A program made the translations under genes and the position numbers. Positions 20,389 to 30,706 of a stretch of 64,000 bases of DNA are shown piece after piece. The notes below the pieces were generated by a model. That model was not told where the DNA came from. It saw only the letters and a list, made by a program, of their open reading frames with translations, and did not search any database. This stretch comes from Pseudozyma flocculosa PF-1 (taxonomy: Eukaryota; Basidiomycota; Ustilaginomycetes; Ustilaginales; Ustilaginaceae), in NCBI RefSeq assembly GCF_000417875.1, contig NW_006920876.1, positions 536,678-600,677 on the forward strand. The letters run 5' to 3'. Positions within the stretch are counted from its first letter, which is position 1; each line of letters opens with the position of its first letter.

Positions 20389-21541
20389 GACTTCGGGGGA
20401 GCAGAAAATGGACGGGCACCGCGGGGCCACAGGTCGATGCCGACGGAGATCTGATCTGGGACGTGAATGGCGGACATGGAAAATCAAGACGCCGTGGCCG
20501 CGTCATGGCCTGCGGGAACTGCCATTCACGGCCTGCCCCCCCGCGTGGAGCCGACCGAGATGGGATGGGATCGGCAGTCGCCGGGTGGAGCCGAACCGAG
20601 GCCGAGGGCGGGCAGTGAGCAGACACGGTGGTATGTACAGTACAGCACGGTACGGTAGAGCCGATAGAGCAAGGCGGAGCGAGCCGGGGGACGCTCTGAC
20701 GTGGAGAGAAGCAAGGCGGCCCGGCCCTGCCGGCGGTGAGGATAGCCGGTTGTGGGGTAACGCCCAGCTAGGGCGGGTGTCGTGTCTCGCCTGGCCTGCC
20801 TGGCCTTGACATGCCAACCTAGCCTACTCCTAGGCTGCCGGCTACGCCTACACGAACGACGCGTAGCAGTTCCGGGAATCTCCGGCGAGCTTTCAACGCC
20901 GATAGGTGTCCCGGGGATCCTGCTCAGCGCCTGGACCGTGAACGCGATCCCAGGGGCGATGCGAGACTCGGCCCGGGCATGGACGAGAATGACTGTGCCA
21001 TGCTGGAGCGGCTCGTCATCACCGCTCGGACGGTCGGGAGGATCGCGGCCCGGTACAGGTACGATAGAAGGCTGAAAGCGTAGACCTACTCGGCCGGTGC
21101 CTGGCTAGAAACGGTACCACCTTGCTGATCTTTGCCGTCTCGCACCGGACAGACATGTCCGGAAGCACGGCTGCTCTGGGCAACGCTGACGACGATGCAT
21201 GCTGCTGGCGCTGAGCTCTGCTTGCGGTCGAAAATAGCACATACGCCCATTGCATGCAATCGCTCGCCGGCCAACCTCCGTGCTGGCCTGACGTGGGGTC
21301 ATGGGAGGAGGCGTCGGCGCGGCCCTTCCCCCCACGTACAGTCGGGCTGTACCTACCGTGGGCAGCCTGCCTTCCTAGCCCAGCCTCATCTTGTGTCGAC
21401 GGCGGCATGATTCCATGAGACGCACAAACGCACGGGGTCCCCGCTGTGCGTCCCTCCGTCCCTCCCCTGGCCCGCCGTCCGTCTGTCGTCTGGCGATCTA
21501 AGCGAGCGAGCGGGTTCTGTAGATCTCCAGTCGATTAGGCT

Positions 21542-21590
<49 letters not shown>

Positions 21591-24185
21591 AGCAAGCAAG
21601 CAAGCAAGCAAGCAAAGAAGCCGGTCGGCGTCCTGTAGCTTCTTTCAGAGGCACTCGCGTCGTTCTTGGATCTCTGCCAGCTACCGCCTGTCGCCTGTCC
21701 ATCCCGTACCGGCAGAGAAGTCCACGTACCTCACACGCCAGAGGCCTCTGGGTCGTAGGTACACGTACACGTACCGCCAGCGATGAGGGGCAGGAGCGAC
21801 GGCCGGCGCCGTCGACGACGCACGAGCCGGTGGCGGAGTCGCAAAAGAGAGGAGCGCCTCGAGACGCGCACGCCTGAGGTCAGCATGCCGCAACCCTCTT
21901 GCGTCGCCGAGCTAGGCCGGACGTATGGCCTTCTCCGGATCACCGCCAGGCTCGCTCTACAGCACGGCAGGACCGCACCAGACATACAGACAGCTAGGCC
22001 AGCTCTTCCCAGGTTGCCGTGCTCTGGACGTGTTGCGCCAACACAGCCTCGGCGAAGCAGGCTAGGCTAGGCTAGGCCAGGCTAGGGCGAGGGTGGGTCG
22101 TGGAGCCGGCCCGGGGACCGAGCGAGCGAGGCTGCGCCGAGACCGCTGCGCCGCGCTTGCCTCTCCCCGCCACGCCCTGCCTGCGCGTGGGTTGGACACC
22201 GGTTCCCGACCCCAGGGACTGAAATTTTGTTGGGGCCAGCGCGCAGGCGCACCGAGCCAAGACAGAAGCAAGATGAGAACGTACAGGCAGGCAGGACGAG
22301 GTGCGCAGAGCGAGCGCGCCGTCGCAGCATCACTACGGCAAGAGGCCGGGCGGTGTTCTCCCTCTCTGTCCCTCCATTGATTGCCTTTCTCTTTTGTTCT
22401 GCTGCGGAGAAAGAGACAGGGGCAAGCCAAGGTCAGGCGTCTGGGCCAGCTTCGATCCGCCCCCGCCATCGCCATCGCCATTGCCATTGCCCACCGCCTC
22501 GACGGGCGCAGATGGCAGAGAGAGTGTGCCATGCTCTGCCACGCCTTGCTCTGGCCGGCCAGCTGGGCGACCGACCAGGCCGAGGTAGACTGGCGCTGGA
22601 ATTGCCGCGGCACGGCGAGGTCATGTCGACGCTTGTTCCTGATGATGCTGCTTGCGAGCTTCTTTCTGCAGAGAGCAGCGAGTTGGGCGCCGAGCGGATC
22701 CCGCCTGCCCGCGCCGGTCTTGCATACCGCCTTGGGTGCTACGCAGGGTGGGCGTGCGTCGTGATGGCTTGCGGCCACGCACCGTTGGGGCGGCTTTGCT
22801 TGAGCCTGGCCCCCCGCGACGACCGCCCCCAGCGCCCGCCATCAGGGCAACGAGCCATGGATTGACGGGCAAACGGCGTCTACCGACGTGGCATCGCCCG
22901 GTTCTCGTCGTCAAGCAGCCAGCAGGCCAGCGAAATTGGCCAAGAAGGGGGCCGGGATGGGCCGAAAGGGGCGACGGAGTCCTGCCGAACGGGCGGCGCG
23001 ACCAGAGGCGGGCGGGCGCTGAGCTCAAATTCGAGTCCAGCGAGCGCAGGCTGGCTGGCGGGGCGGTGACCGGCAGGCAGGCACGCCCACTCAGCCCTGC
23101 CTCCAGGTAGCAGCCTGCCCGGCCTGCGCCCCCCCATTCCTCCCTCTCTCGGCTTCAGCCATCGCAGCGATCTTCGCGACGACCGCTCCTGCCTTGGCTG
23201 CCTGCTTGCTCGTTTCCTCGTTCCTCGTCTCCTCGACCTCGTATCGTCGTGCCTGCCTCCATCGACCTCGACAGTCCGCCGGGCCCTTACCGGTGTCGCC
23301 TCACTGACCGGCCGCGGATCCACCCGGCCCCCGCGCTTGCAGCCACGCTTTCCCGAATCTTGAATCCGCCTTTCCGCCATGGCGTAGCCCCTGGACCCAG
23401 CTTCGGCATCCTCGTCTACTACCAGAGTAGTCTACCCCGCTCGACCCTCCCGGGCCACCCGCCTTCAGGCCAACAACACCTAGCGTGTTCCCTTCCGACC
23501 ACCAGCCATTCAACCTCTGCACCGATATCGGCCAGCCATCATCATCGCCGCCGACCCTCGCGCACAGCCGCGCACTTTCGTCAGCCAAGCCCAGGCGCCC
23601 ATCTCGCACTGCGCCGGCGGTAAACCGCGCGCTCCTTGTTATCGCCGACAGACACAAGAGTCGATCCTAGCCTATCGCGCCTCTTTGCTTGGCTCGCCCG
23701 CCCCGCCCTGCCTCGCTTTGATTGTTCCGGTCCCTGCATCAATCGGTGCTCTGCCTCATCGACAATCGACAGCGCCGCATCGTATGCGATCGTCAAGCAG
23801 ACGTTTGCTCCAGTCGCCACCTCCGATACCAGACAACGCCTGCGGCATACCTACGCTCGACCGCAGACTGTGAGTCATCGCAAACTTCTCGCCCGCGGCG
23901 CAAGAGTACCACCCCGGCATCATCAGCCTCGACACTTCCGGCCCTTCCTTGTCTCCGTTCCCTCGCCTTCTTGCAGCGCGATCCGGTCCGTTGACCTTGC
24001 TTGCTCCTCGACACTCGCAACCTGACCACCGCGGTCCCTCCTGTCCTATCTCCACCTCACACCAGCACCTAGCCAACGTCCTCGCCCTCGCCACCTGCTG
24101 AAGGCAACGGCGACCCCTCTCCGCCGCCCCCGCACAGAAGGCCAACATCGAACTGCGGACCTCGACGCGGGCATCTCCGGCCCAG
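20389..24185. other. 3.8-kb gene-poor region upstream of the Ecl1-type gene
   Basis: Open frames are short and featureless. The sequence holds an (AGCA)n microsatellite (21543-21615), a short GGCTA-type repeat near 22056-22085, and pyrimidine-rich DNA from about 23.1 kb on that is probably promoter and long leader of the gene at 24186. I saw no tRNA, transposon coding frame or long repeat. Confidence 0.5.
21543..21615. repeat. (GCAA)n tetranucleotide microsatellite
   Basis: About 18 units of GCAA/AGCA, interrupted by one extra A near 21591. It is a simple repeat without spacers. Confidence 0.93.
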
Positions 24186-27100
24186 ATGCCAGCCGTCGCA
24201 CCTTCGGGCCACCAGCGGCCTCCAGGGGCAGACCGGTCAAACAAGCTCAAACCCCTGCCACCTCCGACCGCGCGCGACGACGAAGACGAGACCACAACCG
24301 ACGACGACAGCAGCGATGAAGACGCCGCCCTCGAGATGGACGGCCAGGAGCTGTGGACTCAGAACTACTGCGCCACCTGCGACTGCCTCATCGAACCGGG
24401 TGAGGGTCTGGCCGGGGCGGGCGCGGCCGAAGCAGCGCCGACCCCGCACACCAGCCTCAAGAGCCGATCGGGCACGATAAAGGCTCGCGGCCCGGACGGC
24501 GGCTCGGACGTCGCGCAGCAGCAGAATCCGCATGGGCCGAACGCCGCATCAAAGGGCGCCGCCGCCACCTCCAACACCAGCAGCAACGGCAACAAAGGAG
24601 CCGACCTGAAGCGCACCAACTCGGCGGGCCGCTTGCATGCGCGCGGCCCCAACGGCCCACTCGGACCGCACAAGCGCACCGGCAGCGCGGGTAGCCGTCT
24701 GAATGCGCTGAGCGAGCTGCGTCCCACCACCAAGCTCCACCCGACCCAGGACGACGTCAAGGGCAAGGGCAAGGCTTCGTCGGGCCAGGAAGCTAAAGGC
24801 CCCGGCCGCCGCAGTCCAGCAATCAGCCGGAGGGGATCCTCGGCCAGCGTCAAGTCTCTCAACCACAGCGGCAGCGGGCCCAGCTCCACCAAGTCGGACG
24901 ATGGCACCGGCAGCGGCCCGGTCAAGCCAAAGTCTCGCGGCTTCCTCGGCGGTCTGACGCCCGCAGCGCTCAAGCAGCAACAGGCCGAGATGGCGGAAAA
25001 GAAGCGCGCACCGACACAGCTCTACTGCTCCGAGCGCTGCCGCGCAATCGACCAGAACCGCTCCACGGGCCTGGGCGAACTGACCCAGTACCTCTCGCAA
25101 CCCCTGCAGCCAGTCGCACCGGCCGCCGCGTGGGTGAGCGGCGGTGGCTGGGTCGTCGGACCGGCGGCCTCGCAGTGGCCCCGGTCGACGAGCCTCAGCT
25201 CCGTCTCGATACCCTATGTCACCGGGACGCCCGAGAGCGAGTGCATGTGCGCCGACTGCCTCGACAAGTGCGCCGACGGCGGCAGCGCCGGCGGAGCCAC
25301 CGTTCCCAGCGGCGCCAGCGACACGACGGAAAGCTCGGGCGGCTACATCTACGGTCGGCCTGCCACCCGTCAGAAGATGAGGACCGCGAGCGGTCGCATC
25401 GTGACGCCTCTCAACCTTCACCCGCCGGGCAGCTCCCCAACCGTCGACAGCTACTTCCCCGCGGTCCCCGGCCACCCGTCGCATGCCAAGCGCGATTCGA
25501 CCTCCAGCCTGCGATCGAGGCCGGGCGACGGCGCAGGCCACGACGCCGACCGACACCGCTCGAACCCGGTACCCTCTGCTGCCGCCACCGTCCGCCCTCC
25601 TCCCCGTACGGCCTCCACTGGCCCCGTTGGCAGCGCCAGCACCGCCGATACCGAAAGCTCCGGCAGCCACGTCAGCCTATGGGAGCCCAAGCTGCGCCGC
25701 CCGTCCGAGGCGACCGGGTCCGGCACCATCAAGCGGACCAGTCCTTCGCGCAGGCCAGTCCGCGCCCACGGCAGCGAGTCTTTGAACTCGGGACGGACCA
25801 CCGTCACCGCGACGCCCGCAATCACGCCGCGGCAGTCGATGATGTCGCAGCAGCCGCTCGCCCCTCTGTCATCGGATCGACACCCATCCGGCGTCGACGC
25901 GCAGGTGATGCCGGTGCCGACGGTAACGCACAGCGCCGGACATCGCACGGAGCTCAGCTCGGGCGGCGCGGCAACACGTAACAGCCGCGCGCAGTCGACC
26001 TCGACGGCGAGTGCGTCGGCCGCCAGCTTTGCCACCAGCCCGCTCAACCTTCTTCGCGGCAGCAGCGTCCACCAGCATGCGGCTCCGTCGGTCGATGTCT
26101 GGAACGAGCATGTCGGCAGCCCGCCCTCCGCCCTCGCCGGAGGTGTCGCCGCGACCCATGCCTCCCTCCTGTCGAGGAGCTTGGCCAGCAGCGAGAACAC
26201 GCTGCCTGGTTCCAGCAGCATCACCGTATCGGGTCAGAAGGATGACGCGCGCCAGCGCCACCAATCCGGCCAATCCTCGCACGCCGCAGCCGCATCAGAC
26301 AAGCGGGCCACCACGGCCAACATCGACATCGCTCAGGGTATGGGCAGGACGTCGTCGCGGGATGCCGAGGGCCGCCGGAATGGCGGAGAGGGCAGATCCA
26401 TGAACGAACTGAGCCTCGCCGTCGGCAGTCTCAAGCTGGCGCAGACGCGCGCGCACCAGCGCCACGCCTCGACCAGCCTCTACGATGACCACCCGCCGAA
26501 ACATTCCCGGCGGCTCTCGCTCTTCGGACCGGTCACGGCGACGGCCGAACGTCGCCCTTCGACGGGTACATCGGGCTCCAACAGCGGCTGGTTCCGCTCC
26601 ATCTCGTCGGCCTGGGCCACTCTTCGTGGCGCACCCGCCGAGCTTGACCGGATGGGTGACCTCGAGAGCGGCCGCGGAGGAGACGACGGCGTCCAGGAAG
26701 CCGGATCCGTCGAGCATGCGGTCATGGATCAGGGCTCCAGGGCTCGAACAGGGCCAGCCTCGTCGTCGCGCTCGACGGTGCAGTTCCGCGAGCCCGCTGC
26801 GCCACTGCGGCGAGGCACGAGCTCGCAGGGCTCCTCGCGAACACCGGCTGAGGCCTCTTCCTCGCTGCCAGAGCACAAGGAGCGGCCCGATGCCACGCCA
26901 ACACAGAGCCTGGTGGCCAAGCCGACCATCCGCCGCGGCCGAGTCCCAGCCTTTGTCAAGGAGATCGGCCACGGCGAGATTCCCGGCGATGCGACAGACA
27001 ACTTCGGTGTCCAAGGGAGCTCCTACAGGAGCGCCACGGACACTGCCATCGGCGCCAGCCCCGAGTCTCGCAGCCGCGAGGGAAGCCTGTCGCGTGTGGC

Positions 27101-28454
27101 CACCGCCGCCGACGAGGAAAAGGCTCGCCGGCGGCAAGAGCGAAAGGAGGCCAGCCGGCAGCGACGGTCGCGGGACATCCACGTGCTGCCCCCTTTGCTG
27201 GCGCCCATCAGCCGCAACAGCAGCAGCACCAACCTGCTCTACGGCAATGCGCCGCACAGCGCTCGCGGCACCAGCCATGGTCGACCGCGAACGCACAGCA
27301 CCACGCCGCAGATGGTGGTCGGCAGCGCGGGCTCCAACGTCGTCCAGCACGTCGCGGTGCCGCCCCACCGCTCCACCACGCCAGGCTTTGTCGGCCACTC
27401 GAACGGCCCACCTTCCCCGGCGGCCATGATGAGGAGCCCGTTCCAGGGCGCCTTCCCTCCCATTGTCGGGGCCGACGGCCGCACGATCGTCAGCCCGTCT
27501 CGACCTGGCAGCGCGGCGGGCTACTACAGCACCGGCACCTCGCCCCGGGCGAAGGGCCTGGGCTGGGGTGCAATGACCTCGATCGCTGCAGCGCCCCTGT
27601 CGGCTCAGCTGCCTGGCACCGGTGGTCACCACCATCCCCAGCACCACCACAGCACGTCGATCGGCTATGGCCACGCTGCCGCCGTCGCTTCCCGTGCCAC
27701 CCAGCACGCCGCCCATCGCCACTCTCACCACGCCGGCCACGGCCACGGCCACGGTCATCATCAAGTCTCGCACGGCGCCCACGGCGCTCAACGAGGAGCC
27801 CATCCGGTCCGTCACAACACGAGTCTGCAGCTGGGCACGCTGGGCATGCTGGGAGCCCACCCTCACGGGCACGCGCCCGTGGTCGGACGGCACTCGACGA
27901 TGCCGCATCTCATCAAGCGGAGCCCCACGCCGAGCGTGCCCGAGGACGGCGGCGAGATGACTTCGCAGGACCTGACCAGCGGCGACTTTATTCCGCGCCC
28001 CAACAGCGCCATGACGCAGGCTCAGCGCAGCCGTGCGGCCATGATGCCGCCGCCGCGATCGCGCAGCTCGATGGGCGTCGACTCGGCGGTCGGCCACCGC
28101 CAGAGCGCCGCCGCCAGCGTCCAGCAGCATGCCCACGAGGTAGCCGGCGACGCCAGCGGCGGCCTGGGTCCGGCCCACGCCGTTGCACAGCCCGAGCGTC
28201 CCGCGTCGAGCCAGAACACCTGGAGCTACGAGGCGCTCCCCGGGCTCAAGACGTACCCGGTGCTTCAGCTGCCGAACCGCGAGACGCACGACGTCTATGA
28301 CCAGGGCTGGGGCCTTGACTCTGGCGGCCTGGCCAAGCACCTGACGGGCCGAGCGCAGCGCGAGGACAGCGAGGGCGCGCCGATTGACGGCCAGGCCGAT
28401 GGCGGTCCCGCGCCTCCGCAGCATCGCAAGAAGCTTTTCTACTTTGACGCTTGA
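24186..28454 (+). CDS. Very long protein with a split Ecl1-type Cys motif (lifespan regulatory factor family)
   Basis: A single exon of 1422 residues. The N-terminus is acidic, then YCATCDCLIEPGEG (Cys 62, 65, 67) appears. About 215 disordered residues later comes QLYCSERCRAIDQ (Cys 281, 285). The two halves together resemble the CxxC...YCSxxCR pattern of the small Ecl1/2/3 proteins of fission yeast, which bind zinc and act in nutrient-starvation and lifespan responses. A further Cys cluster, CMCADCLDKC, lies at 353-362. The rest is Ser/Gly/Ala/Arg-rich, with a His-rich block (about residues 1140-1210, many HxH and GHGHGH units) that could bind metal, and a short conserved-looking C-terminus (YEALPGLKTYPVLQLP, KKLFYFDA). 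The ATG precedes an open frame with no upstream alternative needed. The family link rests on the Cys pattern only. Confidence 0.7.
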   Translation: MPAVAPSGHQRPPGADRSNKLKPLPPPTARDDEDETTTDDDSSDEDAALEMDGQELWTQNYCATCDCLIEPGEGLAGAGAAEAAPTPHTSLKSRSGTIKARGPDGGSDVAQQQNPHGPNAASKGAAATSNTSSNGNKGADLKRTNSAGRLHARGPNGPLGPHKRTGSAGSRLNALSELRPTTKLHPTQDDVKGKGKASSGQEAKGPGRRSPAISRRGSSASVKSLNHSGSGPSSTKSDDGTGSGPVKPKSRGFLGGLTPAALKQQQAEMAEKKRAPTQLYCSERCRAIDQNRSTGLGELTQYLSQPLQPVAPAAAWVSGGGWVVGPAASQWPRSTSLSSVSIPYVTGTPESECMCADCLDKCADGGSAGGATVPSGASDTTESSGGYIYGRPATRQKMRTASGRIVTPLNLHPPGSSPTVDSYFPAVPGHPSHAKRDSTSSLRSRPGDGAGHDADRHRSNPVPSAAATVRPPPRTASTGPVGSASTADTESSGSHVSLWEPKLRRPSEATGSGTIKRTSPSRRPVRAHGSESLNSGRTTVTATPAITPRQSMMSQQPLAPLSSDRHPSGVDAQVMPVPTVTHSAGHRTELSSGGAATRNSRAQSTSTASASAASFATSPLNLLRGSSVHQHAAPSVDVWNEHVGSPPSALAGGVAATHASLLSRSLASSENTLPGSSSITVSGQKDDARQRHQSGQSSHAAAASDKRATTANIDIAQGMGRTSSRDAEGRRNGGEGRSMNELSLAVGSLKLAQTRAHQRHASTSLYDDHPPKHSRRLSLFGPVTATAERRPSTGTSGSNSGWFRSISSAWATLRGAPAELDRMGDLESGRGGDDGVQEAGSVEHAVMDQGSRARTGPASSSRSTVQFREPAAPLRRGTSSQGSSRTPAEASSSLPEHKERPDATPTQSLVAKPTIRRGRVPAFVKEIGHGEIPGDATDNFGVQGSSYRSATDTAIGASPESRSREGSLSRVATAADEEKARRRQERKEASRQRRSRDIHVLPPLLAPISRNSSSTNLLYGNAPHSARGTSHGRPRTHSTTPQMVVGSAGSNVVQHVAVPPHRSTTPGFVGHSNGPPSPAAMMRSPFQGAFPPIVGADGRTIVSPSRPGSAAGYYSTGTSPRAKGLGWGAMTSIAAAPLSAQLPGTGGHHHPQHHHSTSIGYGHAAAVASRATQHAAHRHSHHAGHGHGHGHHQVSHGAHGAQRGAHPVRHNTSLQLGTLGMLGAHPHGHAPVVGRHSTMPHLIKRSPTPSVPEDGGEMTSQDLTSGDFIPRPNSAMTQAQRSRAAMMPPPRSRSSMGVDSAVGHRQSAAASVQQHAHEVAGDASGGLGPAHAVAQPERPASSQNTWSYEALPGLKTYPVLQLPNRETHDVYDQGWGLDSGGLAKHLTGRAQREDSEGAPIDGQADGGPAPPQHRKKLFYFDA

Positions 28455-29355
28455 TCCGTATACGGGTGGCGATCCCCGCTCTCTCGCCGTCGACATCGCC
28501 GCTCCACGGCGCTCGCCTGGTCCGTCGAACCCAGGCGCCTTGTCTGCTTTTTTGGGTCCTCTTGGTCCGTCTCTCCTTTCCTGTCCCGCTTCTCAGCTCT
28601 CGCCCTCGCCCTCGCAACCTCTTCCCCCTCTCTCCTGTCATTGGCTTTCTTCAAGGGTTCCTCCGTCTCCTGGTCCGCTCCCCTCCCTCTGGCTCTGTCA
28701 CGCGTGGCCGCTGCGCCTCGACTCTGGCGGATACCTGTTCCTCCCTCGCATCCCTGTCGCTTTCCCCCCCCCCCCCCTGCCTGCTGTCACCCTCGGTCTT
28801 GGCCTGTTCCCCCCTCCGTCCTCGTCCGACATGGCGATGCGCGCCCCTCTTTGGGTGGCCCGCCGTGTTGATCCCTTCATCCCGTGTACTTTTATCTTCA
28901 ATTGATCCTGCATGGTTCCCCCGCTGTCCGCCTTCTTATCTGGTCTGTTGGGAGCTCCAGGTGGTGTGCCGTCGCGTGTGTTTCGGCCGCCAGAGTCACG
29001 CTGCACTTTTGGCCCTGTGGCCAGGGCGTGGCGCGGCGGGTCGATGTCGCCGCGGCCAGTCCAGGCCGGGCGGTGAGGCGGCAGCTCGCTGAGCGGTGTG
29101 TTGGCCCCTGCCACCCTCCTCCACCTGCCGATGTGCAAGCCAGGTGAAAAGGGCGCGCCGGGCGGAAAAAGCAGCGAGGCGATGTCAGTCAGGGTGCCGT
29201 CAGAGGGCCACGGCCAGCGTCAGGGCCAGGCACACCTCGGTCGCCTCGCCTCCGCCCCCTCCTCCTTTCTCCACCACCACCACCACCAACAACGCCGCCG
29301 CCGCCCATCCACCCACTCGGCGTCCATCTATCCGCACCCACTTCTACCTGCAGCC
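28455..29355. other. Intergenic with a poly-C run
   Basis: A pyrimidine-rich 900-bp gap between two + strand genes, including a C13 run near 28766-28779. The right end should hold the promoter of the carrier-like gene. The frame of that gene is open back to about 29098, but the ATG at 29356 begins the first recognisable helix. Confidence 0.5.
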
Positions 29356-30489
29356 ATGTCTGTCATCGCCGCCGTCGGCCTCCAGGTGGCCACCTCGGCG
29401 CTCGTCACCTACCCCTACGAGGTGACCGAGGTGACGTACAAGGCAAACTACCAGCCCCTCCCCAACTCGCCCGCCGCCCTCTCGGCGCCCGGCAGCGTGC
29501 GCCTGACCAGCCTCTACTCGACCTTGAAGCACCACCTCTTGTCGTCGCCCCAGGGCGCATTCGAGCTGCTGCGCGGCGCCGTCCCTTCATTCCTCTACTC
29601 GGTCGCCTACGTCTCCCTCTTCCCCGCTTACGCCTCCCTCTTCAACGCCGTCCTGCCCACGCCCACCCTCGGTGCACCCACCGGCGTCGTATGGAGGGAC
29701 GCTCTGCCGTTTGAGGCCCACCGCGCCCTCGCCACCTCGACCTGGCGCGTCGTCCTCCAGCCCCTCACCTCGCTCCTCTACCGCACCCTCCTTGCCCCCG
29801 GCTGCCGCGAGCTGGCACCCATCTTCCCCTCGGTCTCGGCCCTCTGGAACGCATCCACCCGCACCACCTCGGCCCACCACGTCGACACCTCGTCTTCGTC
29901 GTCGTCGCGCGCCGCCACAGAGGCAAAGCAGCGGGTCAACGAGGCCAGCGACCGCGTCGCCCAGTCTGGCGTCGCATCCCTCTTCCTCCCCTCGGTCTCG
30001 CTCCTCGAATTCGGTCACGGCATCCTCTCGGCGGCCGCCAACCTCGTCGTCGCACAGGCCGGCCTCCCCATCCTCTCCTACGCCGCCCCGCAGCACTTCC
30101 CCCCCTCGCCGCGCGGATTCGGGTTTGACGTCCTCAACGCTGCCCTCTGGGCCCTCGGCGGCGTCGCCCTCCGCCTCTCGGCCATGGCCTTCAGGACCGT
30201 CTCGATCCGCCTCTCGGTTCAGGACACGGCCACCCCGGCGGCATCGGACGTGGAGGCCTCATCTGCCTCGGCCGGCACCGGCGACAAGGGCGCCAGCAAG
30301 ATTGTCCTGCGACCCAAGAGGTACACGGGCATCCCCGACGCCTTTGCCTCGATCGTCCGCGAGGAAGGTCTCGGCGCCCTCTTTAGGGGCTGGGTCGTGG
30401 CCCTCATGCTCGACGTCGTCGCCGTGTCGTCGACCATGGCCATGGCAGCCGCCAGCCTGCCGCAGATGACCGAGGGTCCCTCGTTCTGA
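29356..30489 (+). CDS. Divergent mitochondrial carrier-like membrane protein
   Basis: Intronless, 377 residues. The clearest feature is a carrier-repeat-like segment near the C-terminus, GIPDAFASIVREEGLGALFRGW, followed by a hydrophobic helix. That is the usual second half of a mitochondrial carrier repeat. The N-terminus (ALVTYPYEVTEV) recalls a degenerate PxExx signature in the first helix, and several other hydrophobic stretches are spread through the protein. The canonical PxDxx[KR] signatures of transporting carriers are not seen in three copies, so this may be a non-transporting relative such as the Ugo1/SLC25A46 type of the outer membrane; I cannot decide. The 3' end is 217 bp from the end of the convergent TRL1 gene. 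Confidence 0.5.
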   Translation: MSVIAAVGLQVATSALVTYPYEVTEVTYKANYQPLPNSPAALSAPGSVRLTSLYSTLKHHLLSSPQGAFELLRGAVPSFLYSVAYVSLFPAYASLFNAVLPTPTLGAPTGVVWRDALPFEAHRALATSTWRVVLQPLTSLLYRTLLAPGCRELAPIFPSVSALWNASTRTTSAHHVDTSSSSSSRAATEAKQRVNEASDRVAQSGVASLFLPSVSLLEFGHGILSAAANLVVAQAGLPILSYAAPQHFPPSPRGFGFDVLNAALWALGGVALRLSAMAFRTVSIRLSVQDTATPAASDVEASSASAGTGDKGASKIVLRPKRYTGIPDAFASIVREEGLGALFRGWVVALMLDVVAVSSTMAMAAASLPQMTEGPSF

Positions 30490-30706
30490 GCCCGCAGCAG
30501 TGCGCGCGCCCCTTCGCGTGCGTCGCAGCAGGCCATCCACCCACACGCTCCCTCCCTCTGTGCATGAGACCTTGGCCTCTCTGGATTGTGGTCAACTTCG
30601 GCGTCCTTGCTCGGATGCTCGCCCTTCTACATTACGCTACGCTACGCTACCCAGCGACATGCCTTCCAACACAACCCTCATCTGCCCTCCGCGCCCACGG
30701 CTCGAC

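Noticed and set aside
21543..21615. Possible CRISPR-like or array repeat
   Set aside because: Contiguous 4-bp units without spacers: a simple microsatellite.
26295..28496. 733-codon open frame on the - strand
   Set aside because: Antisense shadow of the Ecl1-type gene. The GC-rich codon bias of the + strand keeps this frame open; it has no motif and a biased Arg/Ala/Gly/Val composition.
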